A stretch of DNA of 64,000 nucleotides. Source: Paenibacillus lactis. Its GTDB lineage: Bacteria > Bacillota > Bacilli > Paenibacillales > Paenibacillaceae. Shown here piece after piece: positions 53,203-61,300 of the stretch. A program made the position numbers and the translations under genes. The notes under the pieces were generated by a model that did no database searches, had not been told where the DNA came from, and worked only from the letters and a program-made list of their open reading frames with translations. Where the stretch lies: NCBI RefSeq assembly GCF_017873605.1, contig NZ_JAGGKI010000006.1, forward strand, positions 186,001 through 250,000, written 5' to 3'. Within the stretch, counting starts at the first letter, position 1. Every line of letters begins with the position of its first letter.

Positions 53203-53854
53203 ATGCAGGAAGGTTAACTTGAAAGCACGTCGAAAGAACGACATCAATCAAGTTGTTCGTTTGCTCAACACGATTAATGGTCAACTGATCGGCATTAATA
53301 CGACGATGAACAATGATCTGAATAACCTCAGCAGTGTAATCAGCAACGACAACAGCAACTTGAACGCTAATGTGGTGAATGCAATCAGCTCATTAAACGC
53401 GAGCCTAAGCAATCGAGTTACAACTTCGACGAACACTGTGATTAGTAATATGAACAATCGAAGCCAATCGAATTGCACAGTTCAACAATTTAATCAATCT
53501 CAAGGCTTCTCAATACCTTGCGGAACAAGCAGTACGATCATTCAGCAGCGTGCTTCTACTCCACCAGAGAGAGTATTCATCATTGCAAGTTCGAGCCAAT
53601 TGGTTACCGCTCCTTGTCAAGCTATACTGGCTGTAACTTTGCAGGATGGGACGATTATCGAAAGGGAATTGCCTCCAAGGCGCCCTCCTAGTTTTTTTCA
53701 AGAAGTGATCTTCTTGGAGTTAGATAATTACGCTAGTGTATCGATTAGATGTGAATCGTCGGTCCAACCACCACCAGTCGGGGCAGTTTGCAATGGTTTT
53801 GTGGAGGTTAGAGAGTTCGTTTGTATCTGCTGTTCCGATAATGAGGGTGCATGA
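53186..53854 (+). CDS. Coiled-coil protein with Cys-rich C-terminal domain (paralogue B)
   Basis: A 222-residue paralogue of the protein at 52143. It has the same plan: basic N terminus, an Asn-rich coiled-coil segment (VVRLLNTINGQLIGINTTMN, then LNNLSSVISNDNSNLNANVV), and a C-terminal domain from NCTVQQFNQSQGFSIPCGTS to VRCESS-type end (IRCESSVQPPPVGAVCNGFV, EFVCICC). The GTG at 53186 overlaps the preceding gene by 17 bases; a TTG at 53219 behind AGGAAGG is an equally possible start. The Cys positions are the same in both paralogues, which suggests functional disulfides or metal sites. No signal peptide. Confidence 0.75.
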   Translation: MRTLTKCRKVNLKARRKNDINQVVRLLNTINGQLIGINTTMNNDLNNLSSVISNDNSNLNANVVNAISSLNASLSNRVTTSTNTVISNMNNRSQSNCTVQQFNQSQGFSIPCGTSSTIIQQRASTPPERVFIIASSSQLVTAPCQAILAVTLQDGTIIERELPPRRPPSFFQEVIFLELDNYASVSIRCESSVQPPPVGAVCNGFVEVREFVCICCSDNEGA

Positions 53855-54087
53855 TAATCAGCCATGAGGACTGCTCTTATGGGAGAACGGTTTTGGAAGG
53901 CCGGTTTCATAACTGCTTTTATTAGATTCTCGAGTTGGTTAGTCAAGACAACGTGCAACCGGTGGCAAGCTAACCGATAAGCGAGGTAGGCGAGTTTTGG
54001 TATGCCAGTTACACGGCAAATGGTCCCTGCATAAATCGGACTTCCGTTGGACTAGGTTTTCAAGAAAGTGCTCCAATAAGAAATCAA
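53855..54087 (+). other. Intergenic region after the coiled-coil operon
   Basis: About 230 bases before the promoter of the sulfur operon. No clear terminator, gene or repeat was found here. Confidence 0.4.
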
Positions 54088-54116
54088 TTGACGAAGAAAT
54101 TAGACGGTGCTATAAT
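54088..54116 (+). promoter_or_regulatory. Promoter of the organosulfur operon
   Basis: TTGACG (54088-54093) and a perfect TATAAT (54111-54116) with a 17-base spacer; transcription should start near 54123. A palindrome TCTATAATTATAGA (about 54139-54152) lies in the first transcribed bases and could be an operator. Confidence 0.75.
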
Positions 54117-54122
54117 CCTACT

Positions 54123-54308
54123 TAACTTATCGGATATATCTATAATTATAGACTTGTTTCACCTACCAAACCATTGGAAGTGAAAGGTTAGCCTGTAAGG
54201 GTGGATGATTTTTATATCAATAGGATGGATGCGTATTCTACCGGACAACCGGAGATGCATCCTTGGATCATGCGTGTGATCTGAGGTGTGTCTTCCGGTT
54301 GTTTTTTT
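54123..54308 (+). promoter_or_regulatory. Unassigned leader RNA with terminator/antiterminator alternatives
   Basis: The terminator is CAACCGGA (54246-54253) with TCCGGTTG (54294-54301), an inner hairpin GATCA/TGATC, and seven T (54302-54308). The same CCGG segment can instead pair upstream: GGATG (54223-54227) with CATCC (54258-54262), plus TCT-CCGG/CCGG-AGA inside, giving an antiterminator. The upstream part (54155-54205) folds as TTTCAC...GTGAAA enclosing CCAA-ACCA-TTGG. This is not the S-box, a T-box or another riboswitch that I recognise. A peptide ORF from ATG 54204 with two Cys codons overlaps the switch but has poor ribosome-site spacing. Confidence 0.6.
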
Positions 54309-54337
54309 ATTCGATTCAATATGAGGGGGCAGCAAGT

Positions 54338-55318
54338 ATGCAGTACAGAACACTCGGCAGAACGGGGATTCGGGTCTCCGAGGTGAGCCTCGGGACCATG
54401 GCGTTCGGCCGCTGGATCGATGAGCGGGCTTCAGCCGCCGTCTTGGACCAGGCGCTTGAGTCTGGCATCAATCTGATTGATACGGCTGATGTGTACGGCA
54501 CGGGGATGGATACCGGGAATGTCAACCAGCTTGGAGAATCGGAAGAAATTTTGGGCAGGCTGCTGAAGGAGCGAAGACGGGATATTCTCCTTGCTACCAA
54601 GCTGCATAACCCGGTCGGACCCGGCATCAATGACCAAGGCCAAAGCCGCTACCATATTTTTCGCGCCTTGGAGAACAGCCTTACCCGGCTTCAAACAGAT
54701 TATATCGACTTGTATCAGGTCCATCGATTTGATGAGATCACCCCGCTGGACGAGACGCTTGAGGCGCTTACGGATCTTGTTCGAGAAGGCAAAATCCGCT
54801 ACATCGGCTGCTCGAATTATGCGGCTTGGCAGCTTGCCAAGGCCCATGGCATCAGTGCGCTCCATGGACTTCGCAGATTCGAGAGCGTGCAGCCGGAATA
54901 CAGCCTTATTACGAGGGAGATTGAACGCGAGCTGATTCCTTACGCCCAATCCGAGCAAGTCGGGGTTATCGTATACAGCCCGCTCGGACGCGGCATATTG
55001 TCCGGGAAGTATCGGACGGGCCAAGCTCCTCCGACGGACTCGCGCCTTGCGGCGGGTGAGCAGAGATTGAAATTGCTGCTGAACCAGCGGCACTCGCTCG
55101 CCATCGTGGAAGGGATCCGGCCGTTAGCCGAACAGCGGGGATGGTCGCTTCCCCAGTTCGCTCTGAACTGGGTGCTCAGCCGCCCGGGCATCACGTCGGC
55201 CATTGTCGGTGCATCGAAACCCGAGCATATTTCAGAGGCGTTGAAGCATTCCGATGAACGGCTGACAGAGGAAGAGTTAAAGGAGGTCGACCGGTTGACA
55301 GAGGAGCTTCGGGGCTAA
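54338..55318 (+). CDS. Aldo/keto reductase
   Basis: A 326-residue aldo/keto reductase. It starts MQYRTLGRTGIRVSEVSLGT, with NLIDTADVYGTG, a catalytic Lys in ILLATKLHN, a His in YQVHRFDE and the NADPH end SAIVGASKPEHI. The ATG at 54338 has GAGGGGG before it. First gene of a six-gene operon with a flavin monooxygenase, an SsuCAB-like importer and a sulfurtransferase. It probably acts on the aldehyde that remains after a carbon-sulfur bond is cleaved by the monooxygenase; that is an inference. Similar in sequence to the one at 27700 but not adjacent to it. Confidence 0.88.
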   Translation: MQYRTLGRTGIRVSEVSLGTMAFGRWIDERASAAVLDQALESGINLIDTADVYGTGMDTGNVNQLGESEEILGRLLKERRRDILLATKLHNPVGPGINDQGQSRYHIFRALENSLTRLQTDYIDLYQVHRFDEITPLDETLEALTDLVREGKIRYIGCSNYAAWQLAKAHGISALHGLRRFESVQPEYSLITREIERELIPYAQSEQVGVIVYSPLGRGILSGKYRTGQAPPTDSRLAAGEQRLKLLLNQRHSLAIVEGIRPLAEQRGWSLPQFALNWVLSRPGITSAIVGASKPEHISEALKHSDERLTEEELKEVDRLTEELRG

Positions 55319-55374
55319 AAAGGAATACGTCCAAAAGGATATCAACCATTACAGATCAGGAAGGTGACATCATT

Positions 55375-56715
55375 ATGAGTTCTAATCAACGTCAATTGCA
55401 TCTTGGATTGTTTCTATTCGGGACAGGCTATCATCCCGCGGGCTGGAGGCTGCCCGAAGGGAAAACCGACGGCGCTTACGATCCCCAATTCCTGAAGGAG
55501 GTTGCCCAAAAGCTCGAGAAGGCCAAGTTCGATTTCTTTTTCCTGGGGGACAGACTGGCCACGAGCGCTGATATGCAGTACTTGTTTCCTTCGCAAATGA
55601 CCCGGCTCGAGCCATTCACCATGCTGTCCTATCTGGCGGCGGCAACGGATAAAATCGGTTTGATCGGCACCGTGAACACCACCTATGCCGAGCCTTATAA
55701 CATCGCGCGGTTTACCGCCTCGCTGGATCATTTAAGCCGGGGCAGAGCTTCATGGAATGTCGTGACAGGCTCCGATACCCGGGCTGCGCTGAATTTCAGC
55801 CGGGAGAAGCATTGGGATAACGCCAAGCGCTACGATTATGCGGAGGAGTTTATCGAAACCGTCAGCGGGCTATGGGACACCTGGGAGGACGATGCACTCC
55901 CGCGGGACAAGGCTAGCGGCGTATTCGCCGACGGCAGCAAGGTGCACGAGCTGAACCATGTCGGAGAACACTTTTCCGTTGCGGGGCCGCTGAACATTCA
56001 GCGTCCGATACAGGGACAGCTGCCGCTGATCACGGCTGGAACCTCATTACGCAGTCAAATGCTGGCCGCCAAATATTCCGACATGGTCTTTACAGGAACG
56101 AATGTGAAGGAAGTCGCCGTAACATTTTACAAGGAAGTGAAGGGGCGTTTGCGGGAGTATGGGAGGAAGGATTCGGATTTGAAGGTCCTTCCCGGCTTAG
56201 TTCCGATCGTCGGCCGAACGGAAGAAGAGGCCCGTGCTAAATATGCGGAATTGAATGAACTGGTCGTTACGGATTACGATTTGGGGCCGTTGTCCGATAA
56301 GATCGGAATCGACCTCAGGGGATACTCGCTGGACGATCCGCTGCCGGATGTATCCGCTTCGGAAACCGCGCTGCAGTGGGCTGACTTGGCCAGAGCGGCT
56401 AACGGGCGAGAGGATATTACGGTCCGGGATCTGTTCTATTTCTTCACCGTAACGGTACGCGGGCATCTGCTCGTGGTCGGAAGCGCGCAGCAGGTTGCGG
56501 ATATTATCGAGGAATGGTTCAGGGATGAAGCCGCCGACGGGTTCAATGTATGTCCTCCTTATATGCCGGGCGGTCTGGACCTGTTCCTGGAACTGGTTGT
56601 ACCCGAGCTTCAGCGCCGGGGCTTGTTCCGTACCGAGTATGAAGGCAGCACCTTCCGAGAGCATCTGGGATTAAGCCGCCCGCGGAACCGTTTTGAACGG
56701 ATTGTCAAGGGGTGA
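55375..56715 (+). CDS. NtaA/SnaA/DszA-type flavin-dependent monooxygenase
   Basis: A 446-residue bacterial luciferase-like monooxygenase of the NtaA/SnaA/SoxA/DszA subfamily. Typical motifs: FLFGTGYHPAGWRLPE, FFLGDRLATSADMQYLFPSQ, RLEPFTMLSYLAAATDKIGL, SRGRASWNVVTGSDTRAALN, YAEEFIETVSGLWDTWEDDA, and VRGHLLVVGSAQQVADIIEE. Enzymes of this group use FMNH2 supplied by a separate reductase and oxidise sulfones, chelators and similar compounds. In this operon it probably releases sulfite from an organosulfur compound. No flavin reductase gene is present here. AGGAAGG precedes the ATG. Its stop touches the next gene. Confidence 0.88.
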   Translation: MSSNQRQLHLGLFLFGTGYHPAGWRLPEGKTDGAYDPQFLKEVAQKLEKAKFDFFFLGDRLATSADMQYLFPSQMTRLEPFTMLSYLAAATDKIGLIGTVNTTYAEPYNIARFTASLDHLSRGRASWNVVTGSDTRAALNFSREKHWDNAKRYDYAEEFIETVSGLWDTWEDDALPRDKASGVFADGSKVHELNHVGEHFSVAGPLNIQRPIQGQLPLITAGTSLRSQMLAAKYSDMVFTGTNVKEVAVTFYKEVKGRLREYGRKDSDLKVLPGLVPIVGRTEEEARAKYAELNELVVTDYDLGPLSDKIGIDLRGYSLDDPLPDVSASETALQWADLARAANGREDITVRDLFYFFTVTVRGHLLVVGSAQQVADIIEEWFRDEAADGFNVCPPYMPGGLDLFLELVVPELQRRGLFRTEYEGSTFREHLGLSRPRNRFERIVKG

Positions 56716-56720
56716 GCCTG

Positions 56721-57497
56721 ATGAAAGCAAGGAAAGCCAAGAATAAGAAGATGATCTGGGCGGGACAAACCGGCTTGCTGCTGGTCATATTGGGGATCTG
56801 CGAGCTTCTGGTTCGTACGGAGACCATCAGCAGCTTGTATTTGCCTGCACCTTCCCAGGTATTTCGAGAGCTGTTCAAGCTGTTCGGCGACGGGGAAATC
56901 TGGAGGCATCTGTACGTTACATTGGCCGAGTTCGCTGTAGGCTACGGCTTAGCCGCCTTTGGCGGTTTGGCCGTCGGCATGGCTCTGGTGCTGATCCCTT
57001 GGGCAGAGCAATTCTTCCGACCGTATCTCTCGGCATTGATGGCAATTCCGAAGGTCACGATCGTGCCTTTGCTTGCGCTTTGGCTCGGGATCGGGATCAC
57101 GCATAAAATTTCCATTGTGTTCCTGTTCTGTTTCTTTACGATTACGGTCAATACGATGACCGGGATCAAGCAGACGGCGGATAATCATCTGAAGGTCGCC
57201 AAAGTATTTGAGGCTACGCGTTACCAAACGATCATGAAGGTGATTTTGCCATCTGCCGCACCCACGATTTTTGCCGGTCTTCGATTATCGGCGGCAACCG
57301 GATTAGTCGGAGCCCTGTTTGGGGAGATGCTCGCCTCGAAGGATGGCCTTGGCAACATACTTGTGAAGGCCACGTCGCTGTACAATACGGCCCAGGCTTT
57401 TGCTATCGTAGCGCTCGTTACCGTCGTGTCCGTACTCATCATTGCATTGATCGATTGGTTGGAACGCAGCGTGTTTTTGAAATGGAAATCGTCATAG
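56721..57497 (+). CDS. ABC transporter permease, SsuC/TauC type
   Basis: A 258-residue permease with about six helices, nitrate/taurine/sulfonate family: TGLLLVILGICELLVRTETI at the start, VTLAEFAVGYGLAAFGGLAV, FRPYLSALMAIPKVTIVPLL and the EAA-like loop VAKVFEATRYQTIMKVILPS. The ATG at 56721 has AAGGGG eight bases upstream; a GTG at 56712 overlapping the preceding stop is an alternative. It forms the importer with the lipoprotein and ATPase encoded next. Confidence 0.88.
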   Translation: MKARKAKNKKMIWAGQTGLLLVILGICELLVRTETISSLYLPAPSQVFRELFKLFGDGEIWRHLYVTLAEFAVGYGLAAFGGLAVGMALVLIPWAEQFFRPYLSALMAIPKVTIVPLLALWLGIGITHKISIVFLFCFFTITVNTMTGIKQTADNHLKVAKVFEATRYQTIMKVILPSAAPTIFAGLRLSAATGLVGALFGEMLASKDGLGNILVKATSLYNTAQAFAIVALVTVVSVLIIALIDWLERSVFLKWKSS

Positions 57498-57537
57498 ATC
57501 ATCAAAAATGTGCTTACTTACAGGGGGAGAGGTCCAC

Positions 57538-58554
57538 ATGTTCAGAAGAGGATTACGTTCATACATAATTGCGTTTGCAGTGATATGGCTGATCGCCATG
57601 ACGGCAGGCTGCGCAAGCGGTCCAAACAGCGGAAATGGAGCGGCTGCGTCCGGTGGGGATGGAGAAAGCGCGGCAGGCAGCAAGCTCGAGAAGATCCGCT
57701 ACGCACCGCTTAGCGGCGTCAGCGGATTAGCGGTGTCCTTCGGGGCCGAAAAGGGTTTCTTTGAAGAGGAAGGACTCGATGTCGAGTTTATCTCTACCAA
57801 GGATCCGATTGCAGGCTTGACCAGCAAGGACATTGACGTGGTGGACGTTGCTACAACGACGGCGATTGTAGCTGCAGGCAAAGGCGCACCTGTCAAAATC
57901 GTCTCCTCCATGTTTCGGACCAAAGGACCGTTCTACCTGATCGCCTCGCCGGAGAACCAGAACGTGGAAGACCTGAAGGGCAAGAAGGTGGGGATTGCCG
58001 TGTTTGGCAGCGGGCTGGAGGTGTATACGCAGTTTATCCTGAAGGAACACGGATTGACGCCAAACGATGTGACCTTCATTGCCAACAGCACGCATCAGGC
58101 CGCTTACGCGAGTTTGGAGACCGGACAGGTCGACGCAACCATCATCCATGAGCCGTTCGCGTCCCTGGCGGAGAAGCAGGGAAAAGGTCATATCATCGCA
58201 ACAGGCTGGGACTATCTGCCGACCTTCCACACCGGGGTGCTGGCAGCACGCGACGGCATTTTGGAAGAAAAGCCGGAGTTGGTTGAGAAACTGCTGCGGG
58301 CCTACTTCAAATCGCAGGAATATGCTAAAAGCCATCCGGACGAGTATAAGGCTTACTATCTGAAAAATATCGAGATCGATCCCGAGGTGCTGGATCTGGC
58401 GCTAAAGCGTGAAGAGGTGCTGTGGGAGAACAATCCGGACGTTGACATCAACGCGCTGAACGACACCCAGCAAATTCAGAAGGATTTGGGCTTCCAGGAC
58501 GAGATTTACGAGCTGGAGGACATTCTAGATTTGAGGTTTATTCCGAAAAAATAA
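57538..58554 (+). CDS. Sulfonate-type substrate-binding lipoprotein (SsuA-like)
   Basis: A 338-residue binding protein with a lipoprotein signal (LRSYIIAFAVIWLIAMTAGC, lipobox TAGC) and an SsuA/NMT1-type periplasmic fold: VSGLAVSFGAEKGFFEEEGL, KDIDVVDVATTTAIVAAGKG, LKGKKVGIAVFGSGLEVYTQ and QVDATIIHEPFASLAEKQ. These proteins bind alkanesulfonates, taurine, nitrate or pyrimidine precursors; the operon partners favour an organosulfur compound. The ATG at 57538 has GGGGGAGAGG before it. Confidence 0.87.
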   Translation: MFRRGLRSYIIAFAVIWLIAMTAGCASGPNSGNGAAASGGDGESAAGSKLEKIRYAPLSGVSGLAVSFGAEKGFFEEEGLDVEFISTKDPIAGLTSKDIDVVDVATTTAIVAAGKGAPVKIVSSMFRTKGPFYLIASPENQNVEDLKGKKVGIAVFGSGLEVYTQFILKEHGLTPNDVTFIANSTHQAAYASLETGQVDATIIHEPFASLAEKQGKGHIIATGWDYLPTFHTGVLAARDGILEEKPELVEKLLRAYFKSQEYAKSHPDEYKAYYLKNIEIDPEVLDLALKREEVLWENNPDVDINALNDTQQIQKDLGFQDEIYELEDILDLRFIPKK

Positions 58555-58576
58555 AGTTATGGCAGGAGGCTTGCAT

Positions 58577-59350
58577 ATGGCCGGCTTTACGGTGGAGAAT
58601 GTCTCGAAGGTGTATGACGGCGATCTTCCTACGGTATCGCTACAACATATCAACCTGGAGGTTAGGGACGGCGAATTCCTGTGCATCCTTGGTCCGAGCG
58701 GCTGCGGGAAGAGCACGCTGCTGGAGCTGCTGGCGGGTTTGCAGCTTCCGACGGAAGGCGAAATTCGACTGGATGGCGCGAAGGTACAGGGCCCCTCGCG
58801 GAGCTCAGGCGTTGTATTCCAGGATGCATCCCTGTACCCATGGCGGACGATATCGCAGAACGTGGGTCTCGGCCTGGAGCTGGGCGGCATGAGAAAGGCG
58901 GAGCGGCAGGCGCTTGTAGACAAATACCTGAGCATGGTCGGCCTGCAGGGATTCGGTTCGAAATACCCTCATCATCTATCCGGAGGCATGCGGCAGCGTG
59001 CAGGGATCGCAAGGGCGCTCGTGAGCAGTCCGAACATCCTCTTGATGGACGAGCCTTTCGGGGCAGTGGATCATCTTACCCGCCTACAGCTTCAGAATGA
59101 CCTGCTCCGCATATGGCAAGAGGAGAGGAAGACGGTTGTATTTGTTACGCATGACGTATCCGAAGCCGTCTTTCTTGCGGACAGGGTTGTCTTGTTGTCC
59201 CCGCGTCCAGGTCGCATTCATCATATTTTTGACGTTTCCCAAGAGCGTCCGCGGAAGCGGGAGGATGCCCGCCTTCTAAAGATTCAGAACGACATCTATT
59301 CCGCGATTTATGACGTGAAGACGGAAGCAGATTTGGAATTTACGATTTAA
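58577..59350 (+). CDS. ABC transporter ATP-binding protein, SsuB/TauB type
   Basis: A 257-residue ATPase with Walker A GPSGCGKST, Q loop FQDASLYPWRTISQNVGLGL, signature HLSGGMRQRAGIARAL, Walker B ILLMDEPFGAVD and the switch His in VFVTHDVSEAVFLADRVVLL. This pattern is that of nitrate/sulfonate/taurine importers. The ATG at 58577 has AGGAGG eight bases upstream; ATG 58559 is in frame but without a ribosome site. Energises the importer formed with the two preceding genes. Confidence 0.9.
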   Translation: MAGFTVENVSKVYDGDLPTVSLQHINLEVRDGEFLCILGPSGCGKSTLLELLAGLQLPTEGEIRLDGAKVQGPSRSSGVVFQDASLYPWRTISQNVGLGLELGGMRKAERQALVDKYLSMVGLQGFGSKYPHHLSGGMRQRAGIARALVSSPNILLMDEPFGAVDHLTRLQLQNDLLRIWQEERKTVVFVTHDVSEAVFLADRVVLLSPRPGRIHHIFDVSQERPRKREDARLLKIQNDIYSAIYDVKTEADLEFTI

Positions 59351-59390
59351 ACGGCAACATTAGCTTGAATTTAGAAGGGATGAGGAGCTT

Positions 59391-60242
59391 GTGTCAAATG
59401 TCGTGAGTAAAGAATGGGTGCTCGAGCAGCTGCGATCCGATCCGCGTGGAGTGATCGTTGCGGATGTACGCTTTCGTCCGGATGATACGGGTTACGGTTT
59501 CGAAGCCTATCAGCGCGAGCATCTGCCCGGTGCCGTATTCGTTGATTTGAAAAAGGATTTAATGGATCCTCCAAGGGAGCACGGCGGCCGGAGTCCGCTT
59601 CCGCCACCGGAGGAGCTGGCCCGGCGACTCGGGAAGCTTGGGATCGATGCGGATACGCCTGTCGTTGTCTATGACGATGACCTTCGACCTGAAGCTGCGA
59701 GGCTATGGTGGGTTTTGAAATACCTGGGCCACGAATCGGCATATATTTTGGATGGAGGGTTCGCAGGCTGGAAGTCGGCCGGATATCCGCTTACACCGGC
59801 GATTAGCCATTCAGCCCCGCGTGTTTTCCGCGCAAATGTACGGAAGGATTGGCTGGCTGACGTGGACGAGGTGAGAGCAAAGATTGGTGCAGGCGGTATA
59901 ACCCTGCTCGATTCAAGGGACTGGAAACAGTACACGGGAGAAACGGCGCCGCTGGACCCGGTGGCCGGCCATATCCCGGGGGCGGTGCACGCTTTCTGGA
60001 AGGACGGGGTCGACGAGGATGGGACCATGAAGGGGGCTGAGCTGCAAAAGGAGCGTTTTGCCGCGATACCTCCCGAGCATGAAGTGATCGTGTATTGCGG
60101 CTCGGGACTTTCGGCTTGTCCCAATGTCCTGGCTTTGCAGGAAGCCGGATACCGTAAGGTAAAATTGTATGCAGGCAGTTGGAGCGACTGGATTAGTTAT
60201 GAGGAGAATGAGATTGCCGTAGGAGCAGCTGCAGAGGGCTGA
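59391..60242 (+). CDS. Sulfurtransferase (3-mercaptopyruvate/thiosulfate type)
   Basis: A 283-residue protein with two rhodanese domains. The N-terminal domain lacks the cysteine (VVVYDDDLRPEAARLWWVLK). The C-terminal domain has IPGAVHAFWKDGVDEDG and the active loop VIVYCGSGLSACPNVLALQE; CGSGLSA is close to the CGSGVTA of 3-mercaptopyruvate sulfurtransferases rather than the CRKG type of thiosulfate enzymes. The GTG start at 59391 has GAGGAG before it. Last gene of the organosulfur operon; it may handle sulfane sulfur released by the pathway or protect against thiol products. Confidence 0.87.
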   Translation: MSNVVSKEWVLEQLRSDPRGVIVADVRFRPDDTGYGFEAYQREHLPGAVFVDLKKDLMDPPREHGGRSPLPPPEELARRLGKLGIDADTPVVVYDDDLRPEAARLWWVLKYLGHESAYILDGGFAGWKSAGYPLTPAISHSAPRVFRANVRKDWLADVDEVRAKIGAGGITLLDSRDWKQYTGETAPLDPVAGHIPGAVHAFWKDGVDEDGTMKGAELQKERFAAIPPEHEVIVYCGSGLSACPNVLALQEAGYRKVKLYAGSWSDWISYEENEIAVGAAAEG

Positions 60243-60436
60243 ATATGCCTGATATAAGATATGTCTCGCAGCTTTCCTATTCCTAGAGGTAAAGTTATCG
60301 ATGATACATTTTAATTGAAGTTTTAAGCGCATTAGAATGAGCATTAGGATGGCAATGCATTGAGGAGCCGATGGCCAGTTTAGCAACTGCAACCGTAGCT
60401 TCATTTGACTAGTACATATAGCCCTAGTACCACGTT

Positions 60437-60473
60437 GAGCGCAGGATAAAATCCTGCGCTCATTCTTTTTTGG
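60437..60473 (+). terminator. Terminator of the organosulfur operon
   Basis: GAGCGCAGGAT (60437-60447) pairs perfectly with ATCCTGCGCTC (60451-60461), followed by ATTC and seven T. Confidence 0.9.
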
Positions 60474-60547
60474 GTTACCTACAAGGACTTGACTAGCCTT
60501 ATCTCCCGGACCGACCTTCCCGTCCCATTCGGTGCTTAAAAAGGGCG

Positions 60548-60600
60548 TTGACACGACACCAAAAGGTGACCTATAATCAAACAGACACCAAATGGTGTCT
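60548..60600 (+). promoter_or_regulatory. Promoter with two inverted-repeat operators before the DoxX gene
   Basis: TTGACA (60548-60553) and TATAAT (60572-60577) with an 18-base spacer are both perfect. Operator 1, GACACC-AAAA-GGTGAC (60555-60570), fills the spacer; operator 2, AGACACCA-AA-TGGTGTCT (60583-60600), is a perfect palindrome just after the start of transcription. The centres are 29 bases apart. A dimeric winged-helix repressor is implied; its gene is not nearby in the window. Confidence 0.75.
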
Positions 60601-60678
60601 TAATAAGAGCAATCCATTTGAGCTGACTGGATTCTTGAGTATGTTAAGTTGAACCACATGATATGGAGGAGGAAACAG

Positions 60679-61089
60679 ATGAACACGGTGATTGGTAAGA
60701 AAACAAACGCAAGGAGCATGACCAAAAGAAATAAAATGATCTATTGGATTGCTACCGCTTGGCTTGCACTAGGAATGCTTTCAGCGGGGATTGTTCAACT
60801 CATGAAAATGGATGCCGAAGTGGAGATGATGAAGCATTTAGGCTACCCTTCCTATTTTCTCATTATCCTTGGCGTTTCTAAAATTTTGGGCGTGATTGCA
60901 ATTTTAATCCCTAAATTTCCTCTGCTTAAAGAATGGGCTTACGCCGGTTTTTTCTTTACAATGTCAGGAGCCATCATTTCACATATTGGATTAGGCGATT
61001 CATTTGGCGAGATCTATCAGTCGTTATTGCTTTTCATCCTAACCGGTGTCTCCTGGTATTTCAGACCTGAGGATCGAAAGGCCAAATAG
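60679..61089 (+). CDS. DoxX-family membrane protein
   Basis: A 136-residue protein with four membrane helices (IYWIATAWLALGMLSAGIVQ, YFLIILGVSKILGVIAILIP, EWAYAGFFFTMSGAIISHIG and QSLLLFILTGVSWYF), typical of the DoxX/DUF417-like group. GGAGGAGGAA lies seven bases before the ATG at 60679; the longer frame to 60649 is less likely. DoxX proteins of this size are often regulated by an adjacent ArsR- or HxlR-type repressor. The strong double operator upstream indicates tight repression. Function in detoxification or redox homeostasis is only suggested by family data. Confidence 0.83.
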   Translation: MNTVIGKKTNARSMTKRNKMIYWIATAWLALGMLSAGIVQLMKMDAEVEMMKHLGYPSYFLIILGVSKILGVIAILIPKFPLLKEWAYAGFFFTMSGAIISHIGLGDSFGEIYQSLLLFILTGVSWYFRPEDRKAK

Positions 61090-61300
61090 GCATCTGAGGT
61101 TCCCGGACTTACATAAGCGAAAACGCAAGCGCATAACCCGAACAACAACCCAATGGCTTCGATGGTGTTTTTTGTCCCGTTATATTTTCGTCCAAAAGTC
61201 ATTCTTCTGTATGATGGCTTTTGATATGCAAGTAACTTTTATGAACCTAAAAGCGTTTCTATTATAGCCATAAAAAATACAATTAGTGGGAGAGATCACT

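Noticed and set aside
54201-54284. Possible leader peptides in the sulfur operon leader (GTG 54201, ATG 54204), one with two Cys codons
   Set aside because: The start codons lie directly on the only Shine-Dalgarno-like sequence, so translation is doubtful; kept only as a remark in the leader finding.
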